Positions 42,687-53,620 of a stretch of 64,000 nucleotides of DNA are shown piece by piece. The notes under the pieces are model-generated. The model was not told the origin of the DNA. It searched no databases and saw only the letters and a list, made by a program, of their open reading frames with translations. Positions within the stretch are counted from its first letter, which is position 1. The number at the start of each line of letters is the position of its first letter. The stretch is from assembly GCA_964036295.1 (NCBI GenBank), contig OZ038466.1, positions 868,001 to 932,000 of the forward strand. Direction: 5' to 3'. The translations under genes and the position numbers were made by a program. Origin of the DNA: Plumapathes pennacea (taxonomy: Eukaryota; Cnidaria; Anthozoa; Antipatharia; Myriopathidae).

Positions 42687-45600
42687 GTGCAAACGTGGGT
42701 ACACACCATCACGCCACCTGGCAATCAGACCGAAAACGGAAGAGATTCTGCGCATTTCCACGAACCTGGAGAAGCTTTGCCACCCCCGAACAAGTTGGCT
42801 GGGCCGGAGTGTGAAAACAAACAAATAAAACCGGAGGAACACACGACATTTGTCCAGGCCACGGAACCAGCCGCTGACCGGCCAGTCCATCGCCCACTGA
42901 TAGCATCCACCCCAAAAGAAGCGGTTACGAGCCAGTACATGGAGATGTTTACAACGACGAATCAGCAATTGGTAGCCGGTCTGGCAAAGCAGAGTCTACC
43001 TAAATGTCATCCCGACATCTTTGACGGGGATGTCACACTTTTCCATCCCTGGAAAAGTGCCTTCAAGGCAATGATACTGGATGCTGACATACCCCCCACC
43101 CAGGAGATTAACTACCTGCGCAGTTATACTAAAGGCCAGGCCCAGGTGTTGGTAGACAACTTCAGGAAGAGACAGCACAGGAATCCCACCGCTGTACTAC
43201 AGGATGTCTGGGCGGAACTGGAGAGGCGTTTCGGGAACACGGCCGCAATCACCAACGCTCTCCTCGAAAGACTTAGTGAGGCAGCTAAATTCACCGAGCG
43301 AGATAAGACGAAGCTTCAAGCGTTCGCTGACTTATGCGACGACATCGACAGCCAACTTGCCTACCTTCCGGGGTTGTCCTGTCTCAACTATCCAACTGCC
43401 ATATGCCCAATTGTAGAGAAGCTCCCCAACTTCCTGCGGTCCAAGTGGGAGAAAGATGTTGTGCGTCACGCAGAGAACCACCAGGATGCCTACCCCGGCT
43501 TCCACAACTTTGCTTCAATGGTGCGCCGACAATCCAGGTTAAAGAACCACCCAAATGTTGTGGTTGGAAGCGGTACGAAGCCCGACCTACAAAGAACCCG
43601 AGGAGAAAAACCACGGGGCAAGCTAGCCCTCAAACCTGACGAAGACAGTCACAGAAGAGTACTGAGGACAAATACATTACCATCCCCCGCTTCCAGTGAA
43701 ACGAGGCCAACCAAGGACAAACAATGCCCTTTCCACGAACGCAAAGGACATGAACTTACAGAATGCAAGGCATTTGCCGGAAAGACCTTGAAGGAGAAGA
43801 CAGAGTGGGTGAAGACAGCTGGACTGTGCTATCGCTGCTTGGCAGCTAAACACAGAGCCAAGGAATGCGAGGCCAACGTCCAATGCAGCCAATGTGGAAG
43901 TGACCGCCACTTAGCAGTACTGCACAAGGAGAGGGAGAGCAATCATGGCGAGGAGATACGGTCAACGTGCACTGCGGTCTGCCGTGACGAGCAAGGAGGG
44001 CTATCATGCAGTAAGATTGTCCTCGTAGACGTCTTCCTCGGCAAACAGCCAGAGCAACTACACCGCGCTTACGCTATAGTGGACGACCAGAGCAATGCAT
44101 CCATGATCAGCCCGGAACTGGTCGACAAGCTAGGGATAACCGGCCCCAAAGAAAAATACTTTCTCTCAACCTGCAACAGCAACAAAGAAGTAAAGTATGG
44201 CCGGCGCGCTCCCGGACTGCTCGTGAAGTCGATGGAGGGAAGGATATCTAAGCTTCCGACCCTGGTGGAGTGTGAGCACATCCCTCAGGACAAGACCGAA
44301 GTGCCCACGCCGCAGATAGCGAGAAGGTTTCCTCACCTGCACGAAATTGCGGACCACATCCCCCCTCTCGATCCCAACGCAAAGATACAACTCCTAATTG
44401 GTCGAGATGCACCAGAACTTATGAAAGTCAGGGCCTCCAAGAATGGACCCAAAGGAGCACCATGGGCCCAGAAACTGGACTTGGGATGGACTATATCTGG
44501 CCAAGTCTGCTTGGACCGGATAGGTGGACCTGTCCACATCGCCTCACGCCGCACAGAGATAAAGAAGCCCACAGCTCGAGACTCTCTACATTACGAGACC
44601 GTCCCTTGCGGGAACCACTTCAGGATCAAGGAGAGATACAGTGAGGGCCACCGGGAGAAAGAAGTTGGAGACACCATCTTCTCCACCACGAGCAACGACG
44701 AAGAAGTCAGTCTGTCACAGGAAGACCACCGCTTCCTCGACATAATGGAACGTGGCATTCACAAAAACGCTCAAGGAAACTGGGAGATGCCACTTCCTTT
44801 CCGCTCCCACGTCTCCATGCCAGACAATCGAAGTCAAGCCCTCAGCCGCCTCAACAGTCTGCTGCGCTCCTTCAAGAAGAAACCGCAACTGCAGCAACAC
44901 TACTTAGAGTTCATGGCCAAAGTCTTCGAGCGTGGACATGCTGTTCCGGTCCCCCCTAAGGAATCGCACAATCAGGACACTGGCCCTCCCAAAAACGGTC
45001 TGGACACAGCGGGCGCCCTGAACCCTAATGACCCAGAAACAGGCAAGACGACCCCTGGTCGCATATGGTACCTTCCACACTTCGGAGTGTATCACCCTAA
45101 GAAACCTAACCAAGTGCGTGTGGTATTTGACTCGTCCGCCGAATACCAGGGAGTGTCATTAAACAAGGAGCTTCTGACTGGACCAGACCAGATGAACAGC
45201 CTGCTTGGAGTGCTGCTACGGTTTCGTCGGGAGAATGTTGCAGTCATGTGCGACGTGGAACAAATGTTTCACTCATTCCATGTGAACCCCGAACATAGAG
45301 ACTTCCTGCGGTTTCTATGGTTTAAGGACAACAACCCAGCAAAGGAAATCATACCCTACCAGATGACAGTGCACCTTTTCGGGAATGGACCCAGCCCTGC
45401 AGTGGCAACATTTGGCCTAAGAAAGACCGCGGATGTCGGCGAGGAGGAATTTGGCACAGCTGCCAAGGACTTTGTTCACAAAGACTTTTACGTGGACGAT
45501 GGGCTGACATCAAGGTCCTCTGTAGAGGAAGCAATCGACCTCATAAGGAAGACTCAGGACATGCTAGCTACCGCCAACCTCCGGCTACACAAGGTAGTTT

Positions 45601-47600
45601 CGAACTCTGTACCAGTAATGGAGGCACTGCCAGTAGAAGACAGAGCAAAGGACATCCGCGACCTCGATCTCCGCCACGATGTTCTCCCGACGCAACGCTC
45701 CCTAGGCGTGTACTGGGCCCTAGACAAAGACTCCTTCACATTCCAAGTCTCGGTGCCAGAGAAACCGTTCACACGCAGAGGTGTATTGTCTATTATCAGT
45801 TCTGTGTACGACCCACTGGGTCTTGTGGCACCAGTACTTTTGGAAGGAAAACTTCTACTGCGAGAGCTAGTGGTCCTGGGGAACAAGAAAGGCAACACCG
45901 TTCCTCTCGGATGGGATGATCCCCTCCCCGAGATCCAGATGCGACGATGGCAGAGCTGGAAAAGCGCACTAGCCGGACTTGAAGACGTCCACATTCCCCG
46001 CTGCTACCACCCAGACAACTTCGGCTCCATCGCAAGGGCAGAAATTCATGCGTTCTCTGACGCCAGCCAAAACGGAATCGGGACCGCAATCTATCTCAGG
46101 CTAATCAACAATGGAGCACAAGTCAGTGTAAGCTTTCTGTTTGGGCAGGCAAGAGTGGCCCCGACACACTCAACGACCATTCCCCGACTGGAGCTCTGTG
46201 CCGCCGTACTAACCTGCCAGACCGTCCAGAAACTGCTCAAAGAGTTGAGCATGGAGATCAACCAAACCACCTTCTACACCGACTCGAAAGTGGTACTCGG
46301 TTACATCCAAAACGATACCAGACGTTTCTATGTTTACGTCGCTAATCGCGTGCAGAAAATCCGAGCCGTCTCGGATCCATTCCAGTGGAAATACGTCGAT
46401 ACAGCCACCAACCCCGCTGACCTCGCCTCCCGAGGAATCAATGCCATCAACCTCATGCAGTCACGATGGCTCAGTGGGCCCGAATTCTTGCAACAGGTTT
46501 CTCCCGTCTCCAAGCTTGGCGAGGAGGAGGTCCCCCTTAGGGAAGACGACCCAGAAGTCCGACAAGTAACTACCCACTCAACGGATGTGAAACTCACCAA
46601 CGGACTGGGCTCAAGCAGGTTCGACCGCTTTTCCAAGTGGTCCTCCATACTCCGCGCAGTCGCAAACCTCATCGTAAAGGTTAAGGAATTCAAAGTGCGC
46701 CGAGCCACCAAGCTCTCCAGGAATGGAGTCGAATTCAGACACGGCACCGACGCTGACCGCCAGAACCAAAGCTGGACCTGTGCCCGACTCAACGGAGCAG
46801 TCCTACCGCGTCTCCCTCTGGCAGCCGAGCTTGAGAAAGCGGCCACTGTAGTGATCAAGACAGTTCAAGCAGAGGAGTTTGCCACCGAAATCAGGAAATT
46901 GCAGGACCAGAAGGAACCAGAGCCCTGTGAAGCCAGGTCAAAGGTGTTGAAGAAGACCAACATCTACAACTTGGATCCCTTCCTCGATGCGAACGGAGTG
47001 CTCCGAGTTGGTGGCCGCCTCCGTCGTTCAGACTTACAGCTGTCAGAGAAACATCCAGCACTCCTACCCAAAGGACACCACATTTCAACACTTGTTATCA
47101 GACACCACCACGAGAAGATTTACCACCAAGGCCGCCAAATCACACAAGGAGCTGTTCGCCAGGCCGGGTATTGGATCATTGGCGCCCACAGAGCAGTGGC
47201 AAAGGTGATCAGCACATGCGTACCATGCAAGAAGGCTAGGGGACCGACAGCCACACAGCACATGGCGGACCTGCCTGCAGATAGAACAGAGACAGCCCCG
47301 CCCTTTACAAACGTTGGCTTCGATGTATTTGGCCCGTGGACAGTACAGACACGGAAGTTAAGAGGTGGTGCAGCTCATTCCAAACGCTGGGGACTCGTTT
47401 TTACGTGCCTTTCCAGCAGAGCTATTCATATTGAAGTCTTGGAAGCCATGGATGCCAGCGCATTCATCTGCGCTCTACGCCGCTTCTTTGCTATTCGCGG
47501 ACCAGCCGCCAGACTCAGGTGTGACCGAGGCACAAATTTCATTGGAGGGAAGTCAGAGATGGACCAAGCACTCACGGAGATGGATGAGAAGCAGATTTAA
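42687..47600 (+). CDS. BEL/Pao Gag-Pol polyprotein, main part
   Basis: A 1,637-codon frame beginning right after the TGA. In order: a Gag domain of the DUF1759 type (residues ~85-280), zinc knuckles (CPFHERKGHELTEC, CYRCLAAKHRAKEC, CSQCGSDRHL; ~345-415), aspartic protease (VDDQSNASM, ~463), reverse transcriptase (YLPHFGVYHPKK; FYVDDGL ~935), RNase H (FSDASQNGIG ~1124; FYTDSK), integrase zinc-binding region (~1466-1515) and the first two catalytic Asp (GFDVFGPW ~1545; CDRGTNF ~1611). It ends at TAA 47,598-47,600, before the catalytic Glu. Confidence 0.92.
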   Translation: MQTWVHTITPPGNQTENGRDSAHFHEPGEALPPPNKLAGPECENKQIKPEEHTTFVQATEPAADRPVHRPLIASTPKEAVTSQYMEMFTTTNQQLVAGLAKQSLPKCHPDIFDGDVTLFHPWKSAFKAMILDADIPPTQEINYLRSYTKGQAQVLVDNFRKRQHRNPTAVLQDVWAELERRFGNTAAITNALLERLSEAAKFTERDKTKLQAFADLCDDIDSQLAYLPGLSCLNYPTAICPIVEKLPNFLRSKWEKDVVRHAENHQDAYPGFHNFASMVRRQSRLKNHPNVVVGSGTKPDLQRTRGEKPRGKLALKPDEDSHRRVLRTNTLPSPASSETRPTKDKQCPFHERKGHELTECKAFAGKTLKEKTEWVKTAGLCYRCLAAKHRAKECEANVQCSQCGSDRHLAVLHKERESNHGEEIRSTCTAVCRDEQGGLSCSKIVLVDVFLGKQPEQLHRAYAIVDDQSNASMISPELVDKLGITGPKEKYFLSTCNSNKEVKYGRRAPGLLVKSMEGRISKLPTLVECEHIPQDKTEVPTPQIARRFPHLHEIADHIPPLDPNAKIQLLIGRDAPELMKVRASKNGPKGAPWAQKLDLGWTISGQVCLDRIGGPVHIASRRTEIKKPTARDSLHYETVPCGNHFRIKERYSEGHREKEVGDTIFSTTSNDEEVSLSQEDHRFLDIMERGIHKNAQGNWEMPLPFRSHVSMPDNRSQALSRLNSLLRSFKKKPQLQQHYLEFMAKVFERGHAVPVPPKESHNQDTGPPKNGLDTAGALNPNDPETGKTTPGRIWYLPHFGVYHPKKPNQVRVVFDSSAEYQGVSLNKELLTGPDQMNSLLGVLLRFRRENVAVMCDVEQMFHSFHVNPEHRDFLRFLWFKDNNPAKEIIPYQMTVHLFGNGPSPAVATFGLRKTADVGEEEFGTAAKDFVHKDFYVDDGLTSRSSVEEAIDLIRKTQDMLATANLRLHKVVSNSVPVMEALPVEDRAKDIRDLDLRHDVLPTQRSLGVYWALDKDSFTFQVSVPEKPFTRRGVLSIISSVYDPLGLVAPVLLEGKLLLRELVVLGNKKGNTVPLGWDDPLPEIQMRRWQSWKSALAGLEDVHIPRCYHPDNFGSIARAEIHAFSDASQNGIGTAIYLRLINNGAQVSVSFLFGQARVAPTHSTTIPRLELCAAVLTCQTVQKLLKELSMEINQTTFYTDSKVVLGYIQNDTRRFYVYVANRVQKIRAVSDPFQWKYVDTATNPADLASRGINAINLMQSRWLSGPEFLQQVSPVSKLGEEEVPLREDDPEVRQVTTHSTDVKLTNGLGSSRFDRFSKWSSILRAVANLIVKVKEFKVRRATKLSRNGVEFRHGTDADRQNQSWTCARLNGAVLPRLPLAAELEKAATVVIKTVQAEEFATEIRKLQDQKEPEPCEARSKVLKKTNIYNLDPFLDANGVLRVGGRLRRSDLQLSEKHPALLPKGHHISTLVIRHHHEKIYHQGRQITQGAVRQAGYWIIGAHRAVAKVISTCVPCKKARGPTATQHMADLPADRTETAPPFTNVGFDVFGPWTVQTRKLRGGAAHSKRWGLVFTCLSSRAIHIEVLEAMDASAFICALRRFFAIRGPAARLRCDRGTNFIGGKSEMDQALTEMDEKQI

Positions 47601-48257
47601 AGATACACTACGGAGCAGGGATGCGAGTGGCTGTTCAACCCGCCACATGCATCACACTTCGGGGGAATTTGGGAACGTCAGATTGGCACCATTCGACGTG
47701 TCTTAGAGGCAATGTTCCGAGAGATCGGAAGCTCACAGCTGACCCACGAACTATTAGTGACCTTGTTGGCGGAAGTAACGGGAATCGTGAATGCCCGCCC
47801 CATTGCTGCGATTCCTTCAGATGCCGGCCAGCCTCAACCCCTAACACCAGCAATGCTGCTTACGATGAAAACTCGCCCTCTTGCCCCTCCGCCCGGCACC
47901 TTCACTCCTCAAGACCTCTATGCGCGCCGGCGCTGGAGAAGGGCCCAATACTTGGCGGATCAATTCTGGGTCCGATGGAAGCGGGAGTACCTCGCAAACC
48001 TTCAAGCCAGACCCAAGTGGAACAAACAAGAACGGAACCTGGCCATTGGAGACATAGTGACAGTTCGAGACAAAGACTCCCATCGTAATGAGTGGCCAAT
48101 GGGGAGAGTTCTGGAGGCCATAAGGAGCGAGGATGGGAAGGTCAGGAAGGCTAAGGTGACGGTGTGGTCAGGAAGGGAGCTGAAGACCTACCTTCGTCCA
48201 ATCTGCGAGCTCGTCCTGATCTTACCTTCAGAGCAGGAGAAGTCCACGCCGGATTAG
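47601..48257 (+). CDS. BEL/Pao integrase C-terminal part, after the TAA stop
   Basis: Same frame as the main part, from the codon after the stop. It contains the catalytic Glu (HFGGIWER) and the C-terminal domain (NLAIGDIVTVRDKD; LPSEQEKSTPD), stop at 48,255. The nearest ATG for independent translation is 47,712, which would leave out the Glu. Confidence 0.85.
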   Translation, partial: RYTTEQGCEWLFNPPHASHFGGIWERQIGTIRRVLEAMFREIGSSQLTHELLVTLLAEVTGIVNARPIAAIPSDAGQPQPLTPAMLLTMKTRPLAPPPGTFTPQDLYARRRWRRAQYLADQFWVRWKREYLANLQARPKWNKQERNLAIGDIVTVRDKDSHRNEWPMGRVLEAIRSEDGKVRKAKVTVWSGRELKTYLRPICELVLILPSEQEKSTPD

Positions 48258-48298
48258 ATTGACAATATTACAAGGACAAAGTGTCCTTGGGCGAGGAG

Positions 48299-48673
48299 TG
48301 TGGAAGACTGTCTTGTTTATTTATAGTTATAGTTAGTTCAGTTCCGGTTCTGGCCCAAACGTTCGCGGGCTCAGTTTCCCACGAGGTCTTGTCTAGCCCG
48401 CCCCTTTTTCTGTTTGTGCCAAGTCAGCGTGTTTTTCGTAGCATTTAGTCGATCGTTTCAGTTATCTTTTCTGGAGAATTTTCTACAAGTCACAGTACGG
48501 GAACCGAACGTGAGTAGCCGTCCTGCGATCTGAGCTTCATTCTGTATTCTTTAGTACTTAGATCGCCCTACTTTCCGTTTCAGTTTTCACCGTGTATTTA
48601 TTAAACATGGTTGACACTTCTCGATCTCCGAGTCTTACTTTCCCCCGCGAAGTGTAAGCTTGGGAACGCGACA
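48299..48673 (+). repeat. BEL/Pao 3' LTR
   Basis: Second LTR, preceded by a purine-rich GGGCGAGGAG tract (48,290-48,298) fitting a polypurine priming site. Followed by ACCCT. Confidence 0.95.
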
Positions 48674-50320
48674 ACCCTGCATCTTGAGAATGCGTGACAT
48701 ATCTTTTTATGCACAATCGATTATGACAGTTTGACCTTGACTCATATTTCTAATCAGAGGCCACAATTAATCCAGCCTTCGCTTCACTACTTTTTTGTTT
48801 TCTTTTGTTAACTCAATACGTTTCTTTCTATCAGGCTTTCGAGTATTCGTGCTCTGTAACAAATATAAAATTGAAAGCGAGGAATGTCACACGAGAGATG
48901 TTTACAATATTATTGCGCTTTTGTTCACAGTGTGTTCAGTCCATTTGTGACTGCAAACTCAATCCTCAGAATTATTTCGGTGTATTTTTCATTTCTGGTA
49001 TTTAATGAACATTGCGAAACAAAGACTACATGATCGAATGAAAGAAACACTTCAACAGGCAATGTACGATACGCAGAAGAATTTTATGAGGCAACAGATG
49101 TCATGTACAGAGTAAAGCATAAAGCGTCATTGTTTTACGGCTAAAGCTCACCGTAGCTTTGGTTTCTGTTTTCGCCCTGTTATCTTCCCAAAAGTATTTC
49201 GTGTCGCCACAGAAAGTTTCGTCGGGACTAAATACTTATCGGCGAAAGAGATATTTGCAATACCCCAGAAGTACCATCAAACATTTGTTTACGGCTATTC
49301 TCAAAGCTTGTGCGGTGAACGCGAGCCAAAATCTTTTCCCAAAATCCAGTTTATCCGTGCCTATTCCACAGAGCCAAATGGCGTTGAGTTTGAATGGGAT
49401 GCAGTTTACTTTTTCGCTTCACTACTTATGTATTTTCTTTTATTAACTCAATACGTTTCTTTCTATCAGGCTTTCGAGTATTCGTGCTCTGTAACAAATA
49501 TAAAATTGAAAGCGAGGAATGTCACACGAGAGATGTTTACAATATTATTGCGCTTTTGTTCACAGTGTTTTCAGTTCATTTGTGACTGCAAACTCAATCC
49601 TCAAAATTATTTCGGTGTATTTTTCATTTCTGGTATTCAATGACCATTGCGAAACAAAGGCTACATGATTGAATGAAAGAAACACTTCAACAGGCAATGT
49701 ACGATACGCAGAAGAAGCATAAAGCGTCATTGTTTTACGGCTAAAGCTCACCGTAGCTTTGGTTTCTGCTTTCGCCCTGTTATCTTCCCAAAAGTATTTC
49801 GTGTCGCCACAGAAAGTTTCGTCGGGACTAAATATTTATCGGCGACAGCGGTACCATCAAATATTTGTTTACGGCTATTCTCAAAGCTTCCGCGGTGAAC
49901 GCGAGCCAAAATCGTTCCCGAAAATCCAGTTTATCCGTGCCTATTCCACAGAGCCAAATGGTGTTGAGTTTGGATGGGATACAGTTAACTTTTACACACA
50001 AGTAACGAGCAATTCACTGGCCACATCTCGAGTTGTTTAGCGAAGTCAATTACGTCATCGCCCAGCACGTGATAATATGAACCAATCACCGTGTGCTGAT
50101 TCTCGACCAACAAAAAGGAAAAAAAAATAAACTAGACTGGCATTGCCAGTGAGCTCGCGGTGTGAGTTGCGTCGAGACCAGAATATACTAAAATGGAAAG
50201 TAGAGACAAGAGTGGAACTCCCAAGAGGGACTTCCAGTTTCTCACCAGAAAAATATCACACAGTTATAGAGAACTTGGCTGTTGACACCTTGCTCAAATG
50301 AAACCTGATTAAACTATAAA
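48674..50320 (-). repeat. R1 copy C, part right of the BEL insertion, with internal tandem duplication
   Basis: R1 continues (CTGCATCTTGAGAATGCGTG). The stretch from about 48,779 is repeated from about 49,416 (TCGCTTCACTACTT start), a tandem duplication of about 637 bp inside the repeat. The copy ends near 50,310 with the AATATCACACAGTTATAGAG end. Confidence 0.75.
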
Positions 50321-50437
50321 CTAGATATAATCAAGGATTACAGTGCGTTCGTGCTACTGAATCGTGGAGTTGTTATAAAGGCATCGTTCGTATGTCAAGT
50401 TGTATTTTGGTACTTTAGAAGTACTGCATTTGAAGAC

Positions 50438-50440
<3 letters not shown>

Positions 50441-50475
<35 letters not shown>
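50441..50475. repeat. (TA)17 microsatellite
   Basis: Perfect TA dinucleotides. Confidence 0.97.
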
Positions 50476-50477
<2 letters not shown>

Positions 50478-51409
50478 GCAAAAGCTATACTTCTAAAAAA
50501 AATATATAGTGCACATACAAGATGGCGGAACAGCCAGTACCATGTACTGCCTGCAAGGCCAAATCATTGCCACATGTAAATACTCAAGAACTGAATGCAA
50601 CAGGTTTGTTTAATAACTTGTACAATGTTAACTACAACGATTTTCGACTGCAACGAAAACACAAAAGTCATCAAAGTCATGTAAAGTTGCACTAACAATA
50701 CTAAAATGGTTCTTTGGATAGCAATTTGTAGTCTGTAAACTAACAAAAGAGAATGTTGGAGAAGAGTACATCAAGCTGCTAACATGCTATCAATATAATA
50801 ACAAAATGTTTATGTTGCATTCTACTTGGATTGCTCATTTGTTTTATAGTCATTGTTAAACTCCACTGACATGGCCATGATTTTAATCATGGCAACGAAA
50901 AGACGAAAGTTGTTGCCAATGTCATGTGAATGTTGCACTGCAGTGTTACCAAATAATGATGAACGATTATCTGGATAACAATTCAAGGTCTGTAAACTAA
51001 CAAAATAGAACGCTGGAAAACAGTACATTAATATGACAATGTTTATGTGCCATTCTACTCTGATCACCTACTATAGACAAGGTCAGAAACTCGTATTGTT
51101 GAGCTTCATAGCTCAGCAAAATAAAATGATCCGCATTCGTGTCCAATCGCCAAAGGGAATACGGTGGCAAACTCTGAATGCAGAGAGAAGGTGTATCTCC
51201 TGTGGAAAACAGCTGAGTTGACACATCACAGGATGGCAACGTCTATTTCTTCGCAAACACGGCACTACACAGCTTTCTGATATTCTGATAAACAGCTTCG
51301 CTCATAGTTCCTACCGATAGTGCGAAAAAATCCACAAAGTTTTACTTGTCCTGGCAAAAACACGAAAGATCCGATCCGTGACGCAGTGACAAATCACGAC
51401 AGTTACGAA

Positions 51410-51730
51410 AGATCCGATCCGATCCGTGATGCAGTTGAAAATCGAATTCTTTTCACCCCTGAGCATGCGCTAGTTACCATACCACGAACGGTAGCATGCT
51501 CCATGCTTTCGAGGTTTATTTCTGTGTCACTTTGTCGAGGCAATCTGACATTCCTGAGACCGTACCAAGATGGCGCCCAAAACCCTGAAATCGCATGGCA
51601 TCCAACCGGAAATGACGCATACTACACGAGATTGAGGAAATAGTCACATTCCTAATGCCGTACCAGGATGGCGCCCAAAACCCTGAAATCGCATGGCATC
51701 CAACCGGAAATGACGCGATTAGACTGCGTT
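51410..51730. repeat. Two short tandem duplications
   Basis: GAAAGATCCGATCCGTGA occurs twice near 51,365 and 51,408. A unit with ATGGCGCCCAAAACCCTGAA occurs at 51,571 and 51,668 (period 97 bp). No gene is supported. Confidence 0.7.
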
Positions 51731-51759
51731 CTCCTTCGTCGAACGCAATTATCATTACA

Positions 51760-52330
51760 ACATTCATACACTTGCTTCTTAAAGGTTGAGCGACCCTGCA
51801 TTTTGAGAATGCGTGACATATCTTTTTATGCACAATTGATTTTTGACAGTTTGACTTTGACTCTTATTTCTAACGAGAGGCCACGATTAATCCAGCCTTC
51901 GCTTCAGTACTTTTGTGTTTTCTTTTATTAACTGAATACGTTTCTTCTATCAGGCTTTTGAGTTTTCGTGTTCTGTAACAAGTGAGGAATGTAACACGAC
52001 ACTTGTTTACGTCAATATCATTGCGGTTTTGTTCACAGTGTGTTCAGTCATTTGTGAACTGCAAGTATTTCGTGCCGCCACAGAAAGTTTAGTCGGGACT
52101 AAATATTTAGCGGCGACAGAGAAATTTGCAATCCCCGAGCGGTATCCATCAAACATTTGTTTACGGCTATTCTCAAAGCTTCCGCGGTGAACTTTTACGA
52201 GCCAAAATTGTTCCCTAAAATCCAGTTTATCCGTGCATGTTCCACAGAGCCCAATGGTGTTGAGTTTAGATGGGATGCAGTTAACTTTTACACACAAGTA
52301 ACGAGCAATTCACTGGCCACATCTCAAGTT
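51760..52330 (-). repeat. R1 copy D
   Basis: From CACTTGCTTCTTAAAGG through TGAGAATGCGTGACATATC to GCCACATCTCAAGTT, where the truncated SINE interrupts it. Confidence 0.78.
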
Positions 52331-52545
52331 ACATACATACATAAATATTTTTATTGATGCTGCCCTCAAGGGGCTTTTCAGCAACAATTTGGCTTTGTTA
52401 TATTACTGTGGAGTACAGGCACTGAGGGTGGTCACTGCCAGAGATTTGTTTACGTCCTCAGTGGTTCTTTTACGTCCCCCCTGTCATCAAGTATAGAAGT
52501 ATAGGGAGACGGTACCGCTATTTTACGTAGTCATCCAAGCCACGT
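52331..52545 (-). mobile_element. 5'-truncated copy of the tRNA-derived SINE
   Basis: Starts (reverse strand) inside the SINE body and ends in ATGTATGT-type tail; the tRNA head is absent. It is inserted in another R1 copy, at a different point from the full-length SINE. Confidence 0.85.
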
Positions 52546-52610
52546 TTGGGCCCCAGGCCCCCGCGAGCAATTTGGTTCGGCGCATGAAAAGTTTGCCGTC
52601 TGAACTGAGC

Positions 52611-53471
52611 CTTAGGAATTGAGTTAGGAACCGATTTTAGAAATCGAGTTAGGAACAGTTTAGGATTCGAGTTAGAAATCAAGTTAGGAATCGTGTTAGG
52701 AACCGATAGGAATCGAGTTAGGAACCAATTTAGGAATCGAGTTAGGAACTGAGTTAGAAAACGAATTAGGAAATGAGTTAGGAATCAAGTTAGGAATCGA
52801 GTTAGGAACCGAGTTAGGAATCGAGTTAGGAACAGTTTAGGAATCAAGTTAGAAACCGAGTTAGAAATCAAGTTAGGAATCATTAGTTAGGAATCCTCTT
52901 AGGAACCAATTTAGAAATCGAGCAAGGGACCGATTTAGGAATCGAGTTAGGAATCGAATTAGGAACTGAGTTAGGAATCGAGTCAGGAATCGAGTTAGGA
53001 ATCAAGTTAGTAATCAAGTTAGGAATCAAGTTAGGAATCGAGTTAGAAACAGATTTAGGAATCGAGTTAGGAACTGAGTTAGAAAGAGTTAGGAATCAAG
53101 TTAGGAATCGAGTTCGGAACCGATTTTATAGGAATCAATTTTAGAATCAAATTAGGAACCGAGTTAGAAATCGAGTTAGGAGCCGATTTAGGAATCAAGT
53201 TAGGAATCGAGTTAGCAAGCAAGTTAGGAATCGAGTCAGAAACAGATTTAGGAATCGAGTTAGGAACTGAATTAGAAAACGAGTTAGGAAATGAGTTAGG
53301 AATTGAGTTCGGAACCGATTTAGGAATCAAGTTCCGAATCAATTTTAGAATCAAGTTAGGAGCCGATGTAGTAATCAAGTTAAGAACCGAGTTTGAAACC
53401 GATTTAGGAATTGAGTTAGGAATTGAGTTAGGAATCAAGTTAGGAATCGAGTTAGGAATCAAGTCAGGAAC
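52611..53471. repeat. 12-bp minisatellite array, left of the Gypsy element
   Basis: About 70 degenerate units of GAATCGAGTTAG (variants GAACCGAGTTAG, GAATCAAGTTAG). It abuts the presumed Gypsy 5' end at 53,472 on one side and a half copy of the CATGAAAAG MITE at 52,573-52,610 on the other. The long Ile-Pro-Asn-Ser reading opposite is a by-product of the 12-bp unit. Confidence 0.93.
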
Positions 53472-53620
53472 TGTAGGAATATTAGTTGTTGACTTCCGGT
53501 TCCAAGGCATGCCGGGAACCACGTGTGTAATCTAGGACGCCATCTTGATTAAACGTGCAGTTGAGTTGAGCGGTTTCCTACCTGATTCTATATGGTGGCA
53601 GCGGTCTACAGCCCATAAGT

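Larger units (their letters stand above)
41378..48673 (+). mobile_element. BEL/Pao LTR retrotransposon
   Basis: Two 375-bp LTRs (TG..CA ends) flank a gag-pol. The 5-bp duplication ACCCT (41,373-41,377 and 48,674-48,678) is exact. Domain order Gag, zinc knuckles, aspartic protease, RT, RNase H, integrase in one frame is the BEL/Pao arrangement. The LTRs look identical by eye, implying recent insertion. Two in-frame stops interrupt the coding frame: TGA at 42,684 and TAA at 47,598. It is inserted in an R1 copy. Confidence 0.95.

Noticed and set aside
42182..42968. Reverse-strand frames of 120-180 residues
   Set aside because: Shadows of the BEL/Pao gag-pol coding strand.
52611..53471. CRISPR-like array
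   Set aside because: No spacers: 12-bp units are directly adjacent, and the DNA is clearly eukaryotic.
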